DNA of 64,000 bases. Origin: Actinomadura latina NBRC 106108. GTDB taxonomy: Bacteria > Actinomycetota > Actinomycetes > Streptosporangiales > Streptosporangiaceae. The notes beneath the pieces were generated by a model. That model was not told where the DNA came from, made no database searches, and saw only the letters and a program-made list of their open reading frames with translations. Both the position numbers and the translations under genes were made by a program. Where the stretch lies: the NCBI RefSeq assembly GCF_001552195.1, contig NZ_BCQS01000012.1, positions 186,001 through 250,000 on the forward strand. The letters are read 5' to 3'. Below are positions 32,734 through 41,089 of the stretch, piece by piece. Position 1 is the stretch's first letter, and each line of letters starts with the position of its first letter.

Positions 32734-33193
32734 GCCAGGCTCATACCGGACCACCAGTAGTCCGAGAGCGACCACGTATTGTCGGGACACGACATAAGGA
32801 AGCGCTCGGCTCTTCCATGGAACACCGGTAGTCCAAGCGGTAGTCCAGAAGTGATCACGCTTAGTCGGAGATGGGGGAACGTCCGCGGATATATCTGCTG
32901 CTCAGTAGATGATCTATATTCGCTGGACGTGACCCCATGGCCGGCGGCGTGATCGCGTGGATTGGCCGACGTGGTCCGTGTGGGCAGTATTCGTGGTCGT
33001 GCGGTGGGGGCGGCGCTGCGTACGGGGCCGCCCCTCCAAGAGCGCTATTTCAGCACGTCCAAGAATCATTGGCCGTCAGCATTTTCCAAAACGTTCAAGT
33101 CGGGCATATGGTGAATTGCGTGTGAGGTAAATTGGTTGGCCGGAGTCTATGTTCCGAGGGATGAAGGTGGCCTTGGTCGGGTAATATAAAAGC
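32734..33193. other. AT-richer intergenic region with short direct repeats
   Basis: This 460-bp stretch has lower GC than its surroundings, especially 32860-32935 and 33040-33193. GTAGTCC occurs three times: two copies in a 14-bp imperfect direct repeat (ACCACCAGTAGTCC at 32750 and AACACCGGTAGTCC at 32821) and one at 32840-32846. A 62-codon frame at 32937-33125 has no recognisable family or ribosome-binding site. The base composition suggests regulatory or acquired DNA upstream of the DUF222-HNH gene. Confidence 0.5.
33182..33187 (+). promoter_or_regulatory. -10 element of probable leaderless promoter (DUF222-HNH gene)
   Basis: TAATAT, near-consensus, is followed by AAAAGC and the ATG at 33194. 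The spacer is 6 nt with no Shine-Dalgarno. Confidence 0.65.
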
Positions 33194-34438
33194 ATGAGTT
33201 CAGTCGTGGTCGACCTCGACGCGGCGTCCACAAGAGAATTGGTGGACGCCGCATCTGCGATCGCCGCCGAACTCGCCCGCCGTACCCCACCGGAATCGGC
33301 GGCGTCCTGCATGGAACTCGCCGAATCCCTCGCCTCCGCCGGTGACATTCAGGAGGCGGCACTCGCTGGATTTGTCGGCGTCGTCGACACTGGCCGGGAA
33401 GTGCAGCGGTGGGGATTCCCCTCCACCCGGGCGTGGCTGCGCTCGCGGCTCGGAATGCGCGAGGCCCGAGCCAGAGAACGGCTGGCACTGGCCCGGCAGC
33501 GGCCCCGCCTCACCGAGGTGTCGAGCCGCTGGGCCGCCGGGGACCTCTCCCTCGGCTATGCCGCCACCATCGCCGGTGCGGTCGCCCGGCTGGACGACAC
33601 GGACTGCGCCGCCGCTGAAGAGATCATGCTGGGAATGGTCGGCCAAGGGTTCTCCGCCGGGAAGGTCGCCTCCTTCGGCAAGCGCATCCGGGACGTGATC
33701 GCCGAGCGTGACGGCACCGCCCCGGCCCCGGCGGACGTCAAGCACGGCTACGAGCGTTCGTGGATCGACTCCACTCGTTCGCTGGACGGCGGCCGGTACA
33801 TCGAAGGATGGCTGAACGCCGAGGACGCCGCAGTCTGGGAAGGGACGCTCGCGCCGCTGGCCAAACCCGCCGGGACCGACGACCATCGCGACCTGTCTGA
33901 ACGGACGGCGTCCGCGCTCACCTCGGTGCTGTCGGGCGGCCACAAGGCCACCAAGGTCACCGTCATCTGCGACCTGGAGACGCTGACCGGCGGCAGCGTG
34001 CCCGCACGGCTGACCGACGGCACACCGATCCCCGCCGCCCAGGCCCGCCGCATCGCTCTCAACGCCGGTGTCTCGCCCCTCCTGCTCGGCAAGGGAAACC
34101 TCCCCCTTTACCTCGGTCGCACGGAACGGTTCGCCACCCCCGCCCAACGCCGCGTCCTGGAAGCGCTCAACCCCACCTGCGCCGTCCAAGGGTGCGAAGT
34201 CCCCGGCACCCTCTGCGAGGTCGACCACGTGGAAGGTTGGGCCCTCGGATCCCCGACCGACATCGACCGGCTCTCCCTCACCTGCGGCTGGCACAACAGA
34301 TTCAAGGCCGCCAACCCGACCCGCGTCCACATCACCCGACACCCCGCCGACGGCCGCTACACCTACCGCCTCGTCCCACCCGCAGCCGAGACAACCGCCG
34401 CCCCCGGCCGCCCGCCACCCTGGCTCCAAGCCGCCTGA
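33194..34438 (+). CDS. DUF222/HNH endonuclease-domain protein (13E12-repeat type)
   Basis: In this 414-aa protein, residues about 40-290 form the DUF222 helical domain ('WGFPSTRAWLRSRLGMREAR') and the C-terminus is an HNH module: 'CAVQGCEVP' and 'CEVDHVEGWALG' with 'LTCGWHNRFK' supply Cys, the DH pair and the final N/H. Proteins of this class are abundant in Actinobacteria (the REP13E12 group of mycobacteria) and often multicopy; their role is unresolved, with mobile-element or phage links suspected. The promoter looks leaderless (TAATAT). No repeat copies flank the gene here. The AT-richer upstream region may mark acquisition. Confidence 0.88.
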   Translation: MSSVVVDLDAASTRELVDAASAIAAELARRTPPESAASCMELAESLASAGDIQEAALAGFVGVVDTGREVQRWGFPSTRAWLRSRLGMREARARERLALARQRPRLTEVSSRWAAGDLSLGYAATIAGAVARLDDTDCAAAEEIMLGMVGQGFSAGKVASFGKRIRDVIAERDGTAPAPADVKHGYERSWIDSTRSLDGGRYIEGWLNAEDAAVWEGTLAPLAKPAGTDDHRDLSERTASALTSVLSGGHKATKVTVICDLETLTGGSVPARLTDGTPIPAAQARRIALNAGVSPLLLGKGNLPLYLGRTERFATPAQRRVLEALNPTCAVQGCEVPGTLCEVDHVEGWALGSPTDIDRLSLTCGWHNRFKAANPTRVHITRHPADGRYTYRLVPPAAETTAAPGRPPPWLQAA

Positions 34439-34738
34439 CCAATCACCCGGCTCGACCCGCGCGGGACCTGTTCGCAGTCCGGATCAGTTGCCGCTGCACA
34501 AAATCGAGCCCCATCTACCGCTGAGAGCGTCCGCTCCAATTCCTGACCTGCGCAATCAGGTCATCGCGGTGATGTGATTCCGGACTTCGCAGCCCGCGGC
34601 GGGACGGGCCCGCCGCGTACGGCAACTGGTCGACGACCCTATGAGGGGGTATCTCTCCAAGCGTGGAAATTGATCTTGGTGGGTAGTTGATCGACAGGAA
34701 GACGCGCTGCGCCCGCTCGGCCTGCAACCGGGGAGGTG
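34439..34738. other. Intergenic region without recognisable gene
   Basis: 300 bp between the convergent DUF222-HNH and HXXEE genes. The frames present are short and compositionally non-coding. I see no repeat, strong hairpin or RNA gene. Confidence 0.5.
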
Positions 34739-35248
34739 CTATCGGCGGAGGCGGTGGGCCAGGGTGTGAGCGGCTGCTACTCCTGCCAGGGCCAGCGCCA
34801 GGCCACGTGCGGCGTCTCGGGGGCGGGTTGGGCGTAGCGCGCCTCGGCGCCGCAGTTGCTTGCGGGCCCAGAGCGTGTAGGGGACGACTATCAGTGCCGA
34901 GGTGACCGAGCCGGGTGTGTACTGGCGGAGAGCGGCGGCCTGGCCCAGGTGCACCAGGCCGTGTAGGCCGAATCCGGTCAGGGCGGTCTGGTAGGCGGCC
35001 GAGCGTCCGGCGGTGCGCCGGCCGTCGGAGGCGGCTGCGGTGATGAGCAGGCCCATCAGGGTGACGGCGATGGCGAATTCGCGTTCGTCCACGGATTCCA
35101 TCCACCGCCATACGTGTTCTGGGGTGTTCGGGAAGCGTTCCTGTAGTTCGGGTAGCCGCGCCCGGATCCAGCGTGGGGCGACGGCGAGTTCTTCCGCGTC
35201 GTGCAGTGCCCACGCGGCCAGCAGTCCGAGGCCGGTATCTCCCATCAT
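34739..35248 (-). CDS. HXXEE-domain integral membrane protein
   Basis: This 169-aa protein has the defining HDAEE (HxxEE) motif at residues about 17-21, a second 'HGLVHLGQA' motif and about four hydrophobic segments. The function of the HXXEE family is unknown; conserved His/Glu pairs in membrane helices suggest metal or cofactor binding. The start is one of two adjacent ATGs (35248 or 35245). No Shine-Dalgarno is evident, so it may be leaderless. The longer open frame to 35614 overlaps the opposite-strand DUF1330 gene and is not used. Confidence 0.75.
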   Translation of the reverse strand: MMGDTGLGLLAAWALHDAEELAVAPRWIRARLPELQERFPNTPEHVWRWMESVDEREFAIAVTLMGLLITAAASDGRRTAGRSAAYQTALTGFGLHGLVHLGQAAALRQYTPGSVTSALIVVPYTLWARKQLRRRGALRPTRPRDAARGLALALAGVAAAHTLAHRLRR

Positions 35249-35305
35249 GGCGTCCAGTCTGTCAGGATTGAAGGACGTTCTAGAATCAACTTCTGGAGGT
35301 GTCCG

Positions 35306-35674
35306 ATGGCGGTGGATCCGACTGGTGAAGGGCTGAAGCGGTTCCTCGCGGAGGATCCCGGCGGGCCTGTGGTGATGCTGAATCTGCTGCGCTTCCGAGA
35401 GGGCGGGCAGGACAGCTACGCGCGGTACTCGAAGGTGCTCAGTGAGGGTGTCCTCGCCCGGTATGGCGCCGAGCTCCTCTACTACGGCAAGGGCTCGACC
35501 GCGCTGGTCGCCGAGGACGGCCAGGCATGGGACGCTGTTCTCCTCGTGCGCTACCCGTCCCGCGAGGTGTTCTGCCAGATGGTCGCGGACCCCGACTTCC
35601 AGGCCGTCGCCCATTTCCGGACGGAGGGGCTCAGCGAAGCCGTCCTGCAGGCGACCGTCCAGGTCGGCGGCTGA
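35306..35674 (+). CDS. DUF1330 family protein (dimeric alpha-beta barrel)
   Basis: This 122-aa protein of ferredoxin-like dimeric alpha-beta fold contains 'VVMLNLLRFREGG', 'YARYSKVL' and 'VRYPSREVFCQMVADPDFQA', which are typical of DUF1330. The ATG at 35306 has CTGGAGG 6 nt upstream; earlier in-frame codons lack support. A TAGAAT -10-like element lies at 35281-35286. The family function is unknown. Its 3' end overlaps the convergent membrane-protein gene by 44 bp. Confidence 0.8.
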   Translation: MAVDPTGEGLKRFLAEDPGGPVVMLNLLRFREGGQDSYARYSKVLSEGVLARYGAELLYYGKGSTALVAEDGQAWDAVLLVRYPSREVFCQMVADPDFQAVAHFRTEGLSEAVLQATVQVGG

Positions 35675-36200
35675 GGCGGCCCCACGGCTTCGCCACGGAG
35701 AGGACGGTCGCGAAGGTCAGGGCCGTCAGCGACACCGCGGGCGGATAGAACAGGTTCGAGATGAAGGCCGGTTCGGGCGTGCCGGTGGTCAGTGTGCGGC
35801 CGTAGTCGCCGACTTCGTCCATGCCCGGCTGCAGTAGCAGCAGGATGAGGGTGCATAGGGCGAGGTTGAGGACGAGCTTGACGGCCACCCACCAGTAGCG
35901 CAGCAGCCCCCAGCGTGTGCCCAGGCCCAGGAGCACGCCTGTCAGCAGGCATATGAGGCCGGACGTCAGCATCGGCCACACGACGAAGGTCGCCAGCGCC
36001 TGGTAGGCCAGGGCGCGCACGTCGCCGGTCGTGCCGAAGCGTCCGGTCAGCACCAAGACGGCCACCATCACGTCGATGCCGATCCACGCGCCGGCGGAGA
36101 CGATGTGGACGATCAGTGTCGTCTTCCGCCATCTCCTGCTGAGGGGGAGTCGGGCATCTGGGCGGCGGCGGGTGGCGCGGTCCTTCTCCTGGGTCGCCAT
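35631..36200 (-). CDS. Four-TM membrane protein (DUF2269-like)
   Basis: This 189-aa protein has a basic N-terminus (MATQEKDRATRRRPD) and four hydrophobic segments ('IVHIVSAGAWIGIDVMVAVL', a second at about 70-90, 'WWVAVKLVLNLALCTLILLL', and one near the C-terminus). The HIVSAGAWIG and 'VKLVLN' patterns resemble DUF2269/CopD-like membrane proteins with conserved His in TM1. The ATG at 36200 has AAAGGAC 9 nt upstream. The C-terminal coding end overlaps the DUF1330 gene on the other strand by 44 bp. No function can be assigned. Confidence 0.7.
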   Translation of the reverse strand: MATQEKDRATRRRPDARLPLSRRWRKTTLIVHIVSAGAWIGIDVMVAVLVLTGRFGTTGDVRALAYQALATFVVWPMLTSGLICLLTGVLLGLGTRWGLLRYWWVAVKLVLNLALCTLILLLLQPGMDEVGDYGRTLTTGTPEPAFISNLFYPPAVSLTALTFATVLSVAKPWGRLSRRPGRSPAGRLR

Positions 36201-36346
36201 GGCTGGCCTGTCCTTTCGGGTGTCATCCGTCAGGACGTGACGATGGTGGGCGGGTCCGGTGCGTGTCGTCCCTTGTGCGGCGGCATCGCTCGTACGACGG
36301 GCGGCGCAGCCGGGGGAGGGCGGTACCGCGAGCGGCGTAGCCAAAT

Positions 36347-36380
36347 TGGAGACTCTCTCTAGAGAAGTTCTCTGGAGACC
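36347..36380. promoter_or_regulatory. Palindromic operator candidate upstream of SDR-TetR operon
   Basis: AGAGAAGTTCTCT (36361-36373) is a perfect 13-bp palindrome, flanked by further CTCTCT/GGAGAC half-sites. It ends 10 bp before the SDR ATG, overlapping the leader. The tetR gene is second in the operon, so autorepression is plausible. Confidence 0.55.
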
Positions 36381-36383
36381 GGT

Positions 36384-37175
36384 ATGTTGCGCGTCATGAG
36401 TGAGGCTTTGCGGGTCGTCGTCACCGGCGGGAACCGGGGCGTGGGACGCGCGGTGGCGGCCGAGGCCATCCGGCGGGGGCACCGGGTGGTGATCGTGGCG
36501 CGGCGGCCGGACGCGGGGGCGGCCGCCGCGCGCGAGATCGGCGCGGAGCTGGTCGTGGGCGATCTGTCGTCCATTGCGGCGGTCAGGGAGCTGGCGGGTG
36601 CCCTTTCCGAGGTCGATGTGCTCGTCCATAACGCGGGGGTCTGGCCCAGTCGCCGGACGCTCAACGAGGACGGGTTCGAGCAGGCGTTCTTCACCAATCA
36701 TCTGGCGCCGTTCCTGCTGAACCGGCTGCTGGAAGAGCGGCTGCGGCGGGTCGTCCAGGTCAGTGCCGGCCTTTATGTCATGGGCAGGGTCGACGCAGAT
36801 CGGACGCCCAGGGGGGAGGATTTCCACGCCGTTCACACGTACGCCAACACCAAGCTGGCGAACTTGCTGATGGTGCCGTTGTTCGCGGAGCGGTGGAAGG
36901 ACTCGGGGGTGACGATCGACGCCGTCCATCCCGGCGTGCTGCGGACGGATCTCGGTGCCCGGCGCGGCGTCTTCGGTTTCCTGCTGAAAACCGTCAAATG
37001 GACGTTGAAGCCCGCCGAGAAGAGCGGTCCTCCCGTCGCGGATCTGATCACCGCCGACGGGACGGGGCGGTACTTCCATGTGAAGAAGGAGACGCCGCTG
37101 AAGCCCCAGGCCCTGGACGCGCCTCTGGCGGCACGGCTCTGGGCCGACGCCGAGAAAGCGGTCGATGTCTCCTAA
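36384..37175 (+). CDS. SDR-family oxidoreductase (atypical/retinol-dehydrogenase-like)
   Basis: This 263-aa SDR has TGGNRGVG as nucleotide motif (residues about 14-21) and NAG at 'VDVLVHNAGVW'. The catalytic pair is YANTK ('VHTYANTKLANLL'), typical of the retinol-dehydrogenase/WWOX-like branch. 'AVHPGVLRTDLG' follows as expected. The ATG at 36384 has GGAG 6 nt upstream; an in-frame ATG at 36396 is possible. Its stop overlaps the TetR gene by 11 bp, so the pair is co-transcribed and the SDR is a probable target of that regulator. The substrate is unknown. Confidence 0.83.
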   Translation: MLRVMSEALRVVVTGGNRGVGRAVAAEAIRRGHRVVIVARRPDAGAAAAREIGAELVVGDLSSIAAVRELAGALSEVDVLVHNAGVWPSRRTLNEDGFEQAFFTNHLAPFLLNRLLEERLRRVVQVSAGLYVMGRVDADRTPRGEDFHAVHTYANTKLANLLMVPLFAERWKDSGVTIDAVHPGVLRTDLGARRGVFGFLLKTVKWTLKPAEKSGPPVADLITADGTGRYFHVKKETPLKPQALDAPLAARLWADAEKAVDVS

Positions 37176-37758
37176 GCACCAGGGCACGGACGAGACCGTC
37201 GCGCGCATCCTCACCGAGGCGCTCCGGGTGCACGCCGAACGCGGCCACGAGGGCTTCACGATGAAGGCCGTCATCGCGGCCACCGGGATGAGCAGCGGCA
37301 GCCTGTACCACCATTTCGGGTCGTTCGACGGCCTCGCCGCCGCCCTTTACGCGCGCTGCATGGCGGAACTGCTCGACGCCCTGCTGGACGCGCTGGACGG
37401 GATCGCCGAACCGCGGGCGGGCGTCGAGGCGGTGACGCGCGCGTACCTGCGGTTCACGCGGGAGCGCAGCGACGCCGCCAGGTTCGTTCATGCCTCGGCC
37501 TATGCGGCCTTCCTGCCGCGGCACGCGGGGGTCATCGCCGCGGCGAAGGCGCCGCGCGTCGCGCGCCTCACCGCGTGGACGGCCCCGCATGTCGCGGCCG
37601 GCCGGGTCGCCCGGCTGTCGCCGGTGATGATGGAGATGCTCCTGATCGGGCCGGTCGCGGAGACCGCGCGGCGGTGGCTGTCCGACCCGCGGTCCGCCGA
37701 CCTGGACGAGGCCGCCGCCGTCCTGCCGGCCCGGATCTGGAGCTCCCTCCAGCCCTGA
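37165..37758 (+). CDS. TetR-family transcriptional regulator
   Basis: This 197-aa regulator has an N-terminal TetR HTH ('ALRVHAERGHEGFTMKAVIA', 'GMSSGSLYHHFGSFDGLAAA') and an all-helical ligand-binding domain. The start overlaps the SDR 3' end by 11 bp. The palindrome before the SDR gene is the obvious binding site. Its stop is one base from the convergent hydrolase stop at 37760, leaving no room for a separate terminator. Confidence 0.88.
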   Translation: MSPKHQGTDETVARILTEALRVHAERGHEGFTMKAVIAATGMSSGSLYHHFGSFDGLAAALYARCMAELLDALLDALDGIAEPRAGVEAVTRAYLRFTRERSDAARFVHASAYAAFLPRHAGVIAAAKAPRVARLTAWTAPHVAAGRVARLSPVMMEMLLIGPVAETARRWLSDPRSADLDEAAAVLPARIWSSLQP

Positions 37759-37759
37759 C

Positions 37760-39358
37760 TCAGTGGGTTTCGGCGCGGTGCCACATTTCGAGGTACGCCT
37801 CCGCTCCGCGGGCCAGATCGTCGATGACCTCCTGTCCGCTGATGTTGCGCATATCGGCGATCCAGTCGGGGACGAGCCCGTAGTTCGCGACGCCGTCGGT
37901 GTTGACGTCCCAGGTGCGCTGCCCGGTGCGCTCCCGGTCGAGCGTGACGCCGTTGATGGGAGATGTGAACGGGTAGCGCAGCGGGTTCGCGGAATTGTTC
38001 GAGCGGGGCGGGGGCAGTGCGCCCATACCGTTGGCGTCGAGCCCGTAGCCGTAGCCGAATGTGTAGCGGGAGTCGCTTGCCTGCTTGTTGCGCTTCCATT
38101 CCGCGACGAACCGGTCGGAGGCGTTGCCGTAGCCGGTGGCCATTCCGCCGAGCCCGTAGATACGGCTCATGTAGTGCTCGTCCGTCCAGCTGTGGGACGA
38201 GATGACGCCCGAATAGTGCGCGTTCTCCAGGATGTCGAGTGTCTCGCCGGCGGCCTTGGCACTCATGTGGTCGATCTCGACGATCATGTGCCGGTCCATC
38301 ATGCCCTGCAGCATGTGGCGGCCGAGGTCGGTCAGGCCCAGGATGTTGCAGTGCGGCGCCTTCGGATAAAGCGGCAGCGTGATGCCCGCTTTCCCGAGTT
38401 GCCGCAGGAAGGCCGCCACATCGTCGTTGACGGTCGAGGCGGACGCGAGGGTGTTGTCGTGAATGGGGCCGGTGCACGTCTCGGCCTGCCAGAAACGGCC
38501 GGTCCCGAGGAAGTTCCCGGCGTTGACGATGGCGCCGGTGGTCCCGCCGTCGAAGCGGACGCCGCAGAGCGCGTTGTCGAACTTGTGGCAGACGAACATC
38601 GAGGAGACGCCCAGCCGCTTCACCTCGTCCAGGCCCTTGTCGATGTCCGCGCGCGTGCATTGCGGGACGCCGTTGATGACCCGGCAGCCGAACGGCTCCG
38701 ACGTTTCGATTCCCAGGACGACGGCGAGTTTGCCGTCCTGGATGACCTGGCGTGCTTCGGTGGAGTCGCGCACGATGCGGAACCAGCCCTTGCCGGGGCC
38801 GCCGTTCTGCTCGTCGATGTACGACTCCAGTTCGCGCATGCGCTGCGCCTCAAGGCGGATCACGTCCATCTCGTCGCACGCGTTCCGCTTGAGCGGATAG
38901 ACCTCGCAGAGCTGGCGGTTGGCGACCAGATGGTTGACGAGGATGCGCTGCCCGGCCCGCCAGGAGCGTTCCAGCCACGTGTAGTAGACCTGCTGGTGGG
39001 TGCGGGAGTCCCAGGCGGGCCAGTCCTTGAACGTGGGCCAGCCGGTGGGGTCGTGCGTCCCGAACGGGGTGCCGTGCCGCATGAAGTTCTCGAACCAGGC
39101 GAACGCCCCGTTTCCGGCGTGGTCGGGGCAGTCGCGCAGCGCCTCGGTGATGCCGCGCGGGTCGAACGGTTTGCCGCAGAGCACCTGCCCGCCGAACGCC
39201 TCGTACGACATCAGGTGGCTGTGGGCGTCGATGTAGCCGCGCACCTCGCCGTCCGCGTGCGCGGGCGGGACGGGGTGGACGGCGATGAGCAGGGCGGCCA
39301 GCAGGGCGGCCAGCAGGGCCAGGACGACGGGGACGTGGAGAGAGCGTCGGAAGGGCAT
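37760..39358 (-). CDS. Secreted dipeptidase-like metallohydrolase (amidohydrolase fold)
   Basis: This 532-aa exported protein has a signal peptide of about 35 residues, containing an LLAAL repeat and ending AHADG. 'GYIDAHSHLMSYEAFGG' supplies the first metal HxH of an amidohydrolase/membrane-dipeptidase-like barrel. Later motifs 'VLGIETSEPFG', 'VEIDHMSAKAAGETL' and 'SSHSWTDEHYM' fit further metal ligands and the catalytic region. It is longer than M19 dipeptidases (about 330-400 aa), with Cys-containing insertions probably disulfide-linked. The ATG at 39358 follows GAGGTG by 6 nt. The natural substrate is unknown. Confidence 0.75.
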   Translation of the reverse strand: MPFRRSLHVPVVLALLAALLAALLIAVHPVPPAHADGEVRGYIDAHSHLMSYEAFGGQVLCGKPFDPRGITEALRDCPDHAGNGAFAWFENFMRHGTPFGTHDPTGWPTFKDWPAWDSRTHQQVYYTWLERSWRAGQRILVNHLVANRQLCEVYPLKRNACDEMDVIRLEAQRMRELESYIDEQNGGPGKGWFRIVRDSTEARQVIQDGKLAVVLGIETSEPFGCRVINGVPQCTRADIDKGLDEVKRLGVSSMFVCHKFDNALCGVRFDGGTTGAIVNAGNFLGTGRFWQAETCTGPIHDNTLASASTVNDDVAAFLRQLGKAGITLPLYPKAPHCNILGLTDLGRHMLQGMMDRHMIVEIDHMSAKAAGETLDILENAHYSGVISSHSWTDEHYMSRIYGLGGMATGYGNASDRFVAEWKRNKQASDSRYTFGYGYGLDANGMGALPPPRSNNSANPLRYPFTSPINGVTLDRERTGQRTWDVNTDGVANYGLVPDWIADMRNISGQEVIDDLARGAEAYLEMWHRAETH

Positions 39359-39459
39359 GGGGGGCACCTCGACCGGGGTGGGGGGCCACGGCTTTCTCAT
39401 CGAGTGAAACACCGATCCCGACAAAAGTGAACAACCCTCACATTGGGGGATTCAGGGGG

Positions 39460-39474
39460 TACCGGTGAGCGGGA
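39460..39474. promoter_or_regulatory. Recurrent palindrome, copy G
   Basis: TACCGGTGAGCGGGA, followed by CG. It ends 43 bp before the ATG of the FadD3-like gene, matching the spacing of copy B before the FadD19-like gene. Confidence 0.5.
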
Positions 39475-39517
39475 CGCCCTGGCCCGATCCGCCCTGCCGC
39501 GCCCATCATGGAGGGTT

Positions 39518-41089
39518 ATGAGCGAGCTGACGATTCCGGCTGTGCTGGCGCGGGCCGCGAAGGACTTTCCGGACGCGGAGGCGGTCGTGGACGGGGACGT
39601 CCGCGTCACCTACGCCGAGCTGCGCGACAGCGTCCGCCAGGCGACCGGCGCGTTCATCGGCGCGGGCGTCGGCCCCGGCGACCGCGTCGCCATCTGGGCG
39701 CCGAACGGCCTGCGCTGGATCGTCACCGTGCTCGGCGCCCTGGGCGCGGGCGCGACGCTCGTCCCGCTCAACACCCGGTACAAGGGCGACGAGGCCCGGT
39801 GGCCGCTCGCCAAGGCCGAGGTGAAGATCCTCTTCGTGGAGGACGGGTTCCTCGGCATCGACTACTCGGGCATGCTCGGCGTGGACGGGACGGGCGGCGT
39901 CCCCGGCCTGCCCGCGCTCGGATCCGTCGTCACCTTCAGCGGGCCGGCGCGTCCAGGCGTCGCCGGCTGGGACGACTTCCTCTCCAAGGCCGTGCCGGCG
40001 GACGAGGCCGACGCCCGAGCCGGAGCCGTCGAGCCGGACGACATCGCCGACATCCTGTTCACGTCCGGGACGACCGGCAAGCCCAAGGGCGCCATCGTCA
40101 CGCACGAGCAGAACGTCCGCACCTACACGGCGTGGACGGGACGCACCGGCGTGAAGGCCGGCGACCGGTACCTCATCGTGAACCCGATGTTCCACTCGTT
40201 CGGCTACAAGGCGGGCGTGCTGGCGTGCCTGCTGAAGGGCGCCACGATGGTGCTCCAGCGCACGTTCGACGTCCCGGAGACGCTGCGGCTCATCGAGCAG
40301 GAGAAGATCACCGTCCTGCCCGGCCCGCCGACGATCTACACCTCGCTGCTGGACGCCCCCGGCAGGGACGAGCGTGACCTCTCGTCCCTGCGGCTGGCGG
40401 TGACGGGCGCGGCGGACGTGCCGGTCGCGCTGGTGGGGCGCATCCGCGCTGAGCTGTTCCCGCAGGTCGTGACCGCGTACGGGCTGACCGAGTCGTCCGG
40501 CACCGTGTCGGCGTGCTCGGTGGACGACGATGACGAGACCATCGCCACCACCTGCGGCAAGGCCATCGAGGACGTCGAGATCGCCATCGCCGGCGAGGAC
40601 GGCGAGCGGGTCCCGGCCGGCACGGACGGCTCGGTCCTCGTCCGCGGCTACAACGTGATGAAGGGCTACCTGGACGACCCGGACGCGACGGCGGAGACGA
40701 TCCGCGACGGCTGGCTCGACACCGGCGACCGGGGACGCCTCGACGAGCGCGGCAACCTCACCATCACCGGCCGGACGAAGGAGATGTTCGTCGTCGGCGG
40801 CTTCAACGTGTACCCGGCCGAGGTCGAGGACGTCCTCGCCCGGCACGACGCCGTCGCCGAATCCGGCGTGGTCGGCATGCCGGACCAGCGCATGGGCGAG
40901 GTCGGACGCGCCTACGTCCGCCTCCGCCCCGGCAGGCGGGCGACGCCGGACGAGCTGATCGCGCACTGCCGGGAACGGCTCGCGAACTTCAAGGTCCCCC
41001 GGGAGGTCGTCTTCGTGGACGACCTCCCGAAGACCGCGTCCGGCAAGGTCCGCCGCGTAGAGCTCAAAGAGGTCACAGAGCGGCGATGA
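39518..41089 (+). CDS. FadD3-like HIP-CoA ligase
   Basis: This 523-aa ANL ligase has the P-loop 'ILFTSGTTGKPKGAIVTH'. 'FHSFGYKAGVLACLLKGATM', 'TVLPGPPTIYTSLLDAPGRD' and 'VVGGFNVYPAEVEDVLARHD' closely resemble FadD3, which activates the C/D-ring remnant HIP (3aα-H-4α(3'-propanoate)-7aβ-methylhexahydro-1,5-indanedione). The C-terminal lysine motif is 'KTASGKVRRVEL'. The ATG at 39518 has GGAGGG only 2-3 nt upstream, unusually close, but the longer frame from 39443 looks non-coding. The stop overlaps a convergent FadE32/33-like gene by 17 bp. The HIP assignment is inferred from similarity and the adjacent FadE genes. Confidence 0.85.
   Translation: MSELTIPAVLARAAKDFPDAEAVVDGDVRVTYAELRDSVRQATGAFIGAGVGPGDRVAIWAPNGLRWIVTVLGALGAGATLVPLNTRYKGDEARWPLAKAEVKILFVEDGFLGIDYSGMLGVDGTGGVPGLPALGSVVTFSGPARPGVAGWDDFLSKAVPADEADARAGAVEPDDIADILFTSGTTGKPKGAIVTHEQNVRTYTAWTGRTGVKAGDRYLIVNPMFHSFGYKAGVLACLLKGATMVLQRTFDVPETLRLIEQEKITVLPGPPTIYTSLLDAPGRDERDLSSLRLAVTGAADVPVALVGRIRAELFPQVVTAYGLTESSGTVSACSVDDDDETIATTCGKAIEDVEIAIAGEDGERVPAGTDGSVLVRGYNVMKGYLDDPDATAETIRDGWLDTGDRGRLDERGNLTITGRTKEMFVVGGFNVYPAEVEDVLARHDAVAESGVVGMPDQRMGEVGRAYVRLRPGRRATPDELIAHCRERLANFKVPREVVFVDDLPKTASGKVRRVELKEVTERR

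Noticed and set aside
32937..33125. A 62-codon plus-strand frame in the AT-richer gap
   Set aside because: No ribosome-binding site, no family and compositionally unlike a protein.
39290..39325. GCAGGGCGGCCA-type tandem repeats
   Set aside because: They simply encode the Leu/Ala-rich signal peptide of the secreted hydrolase; no separate repeat element is indicated.
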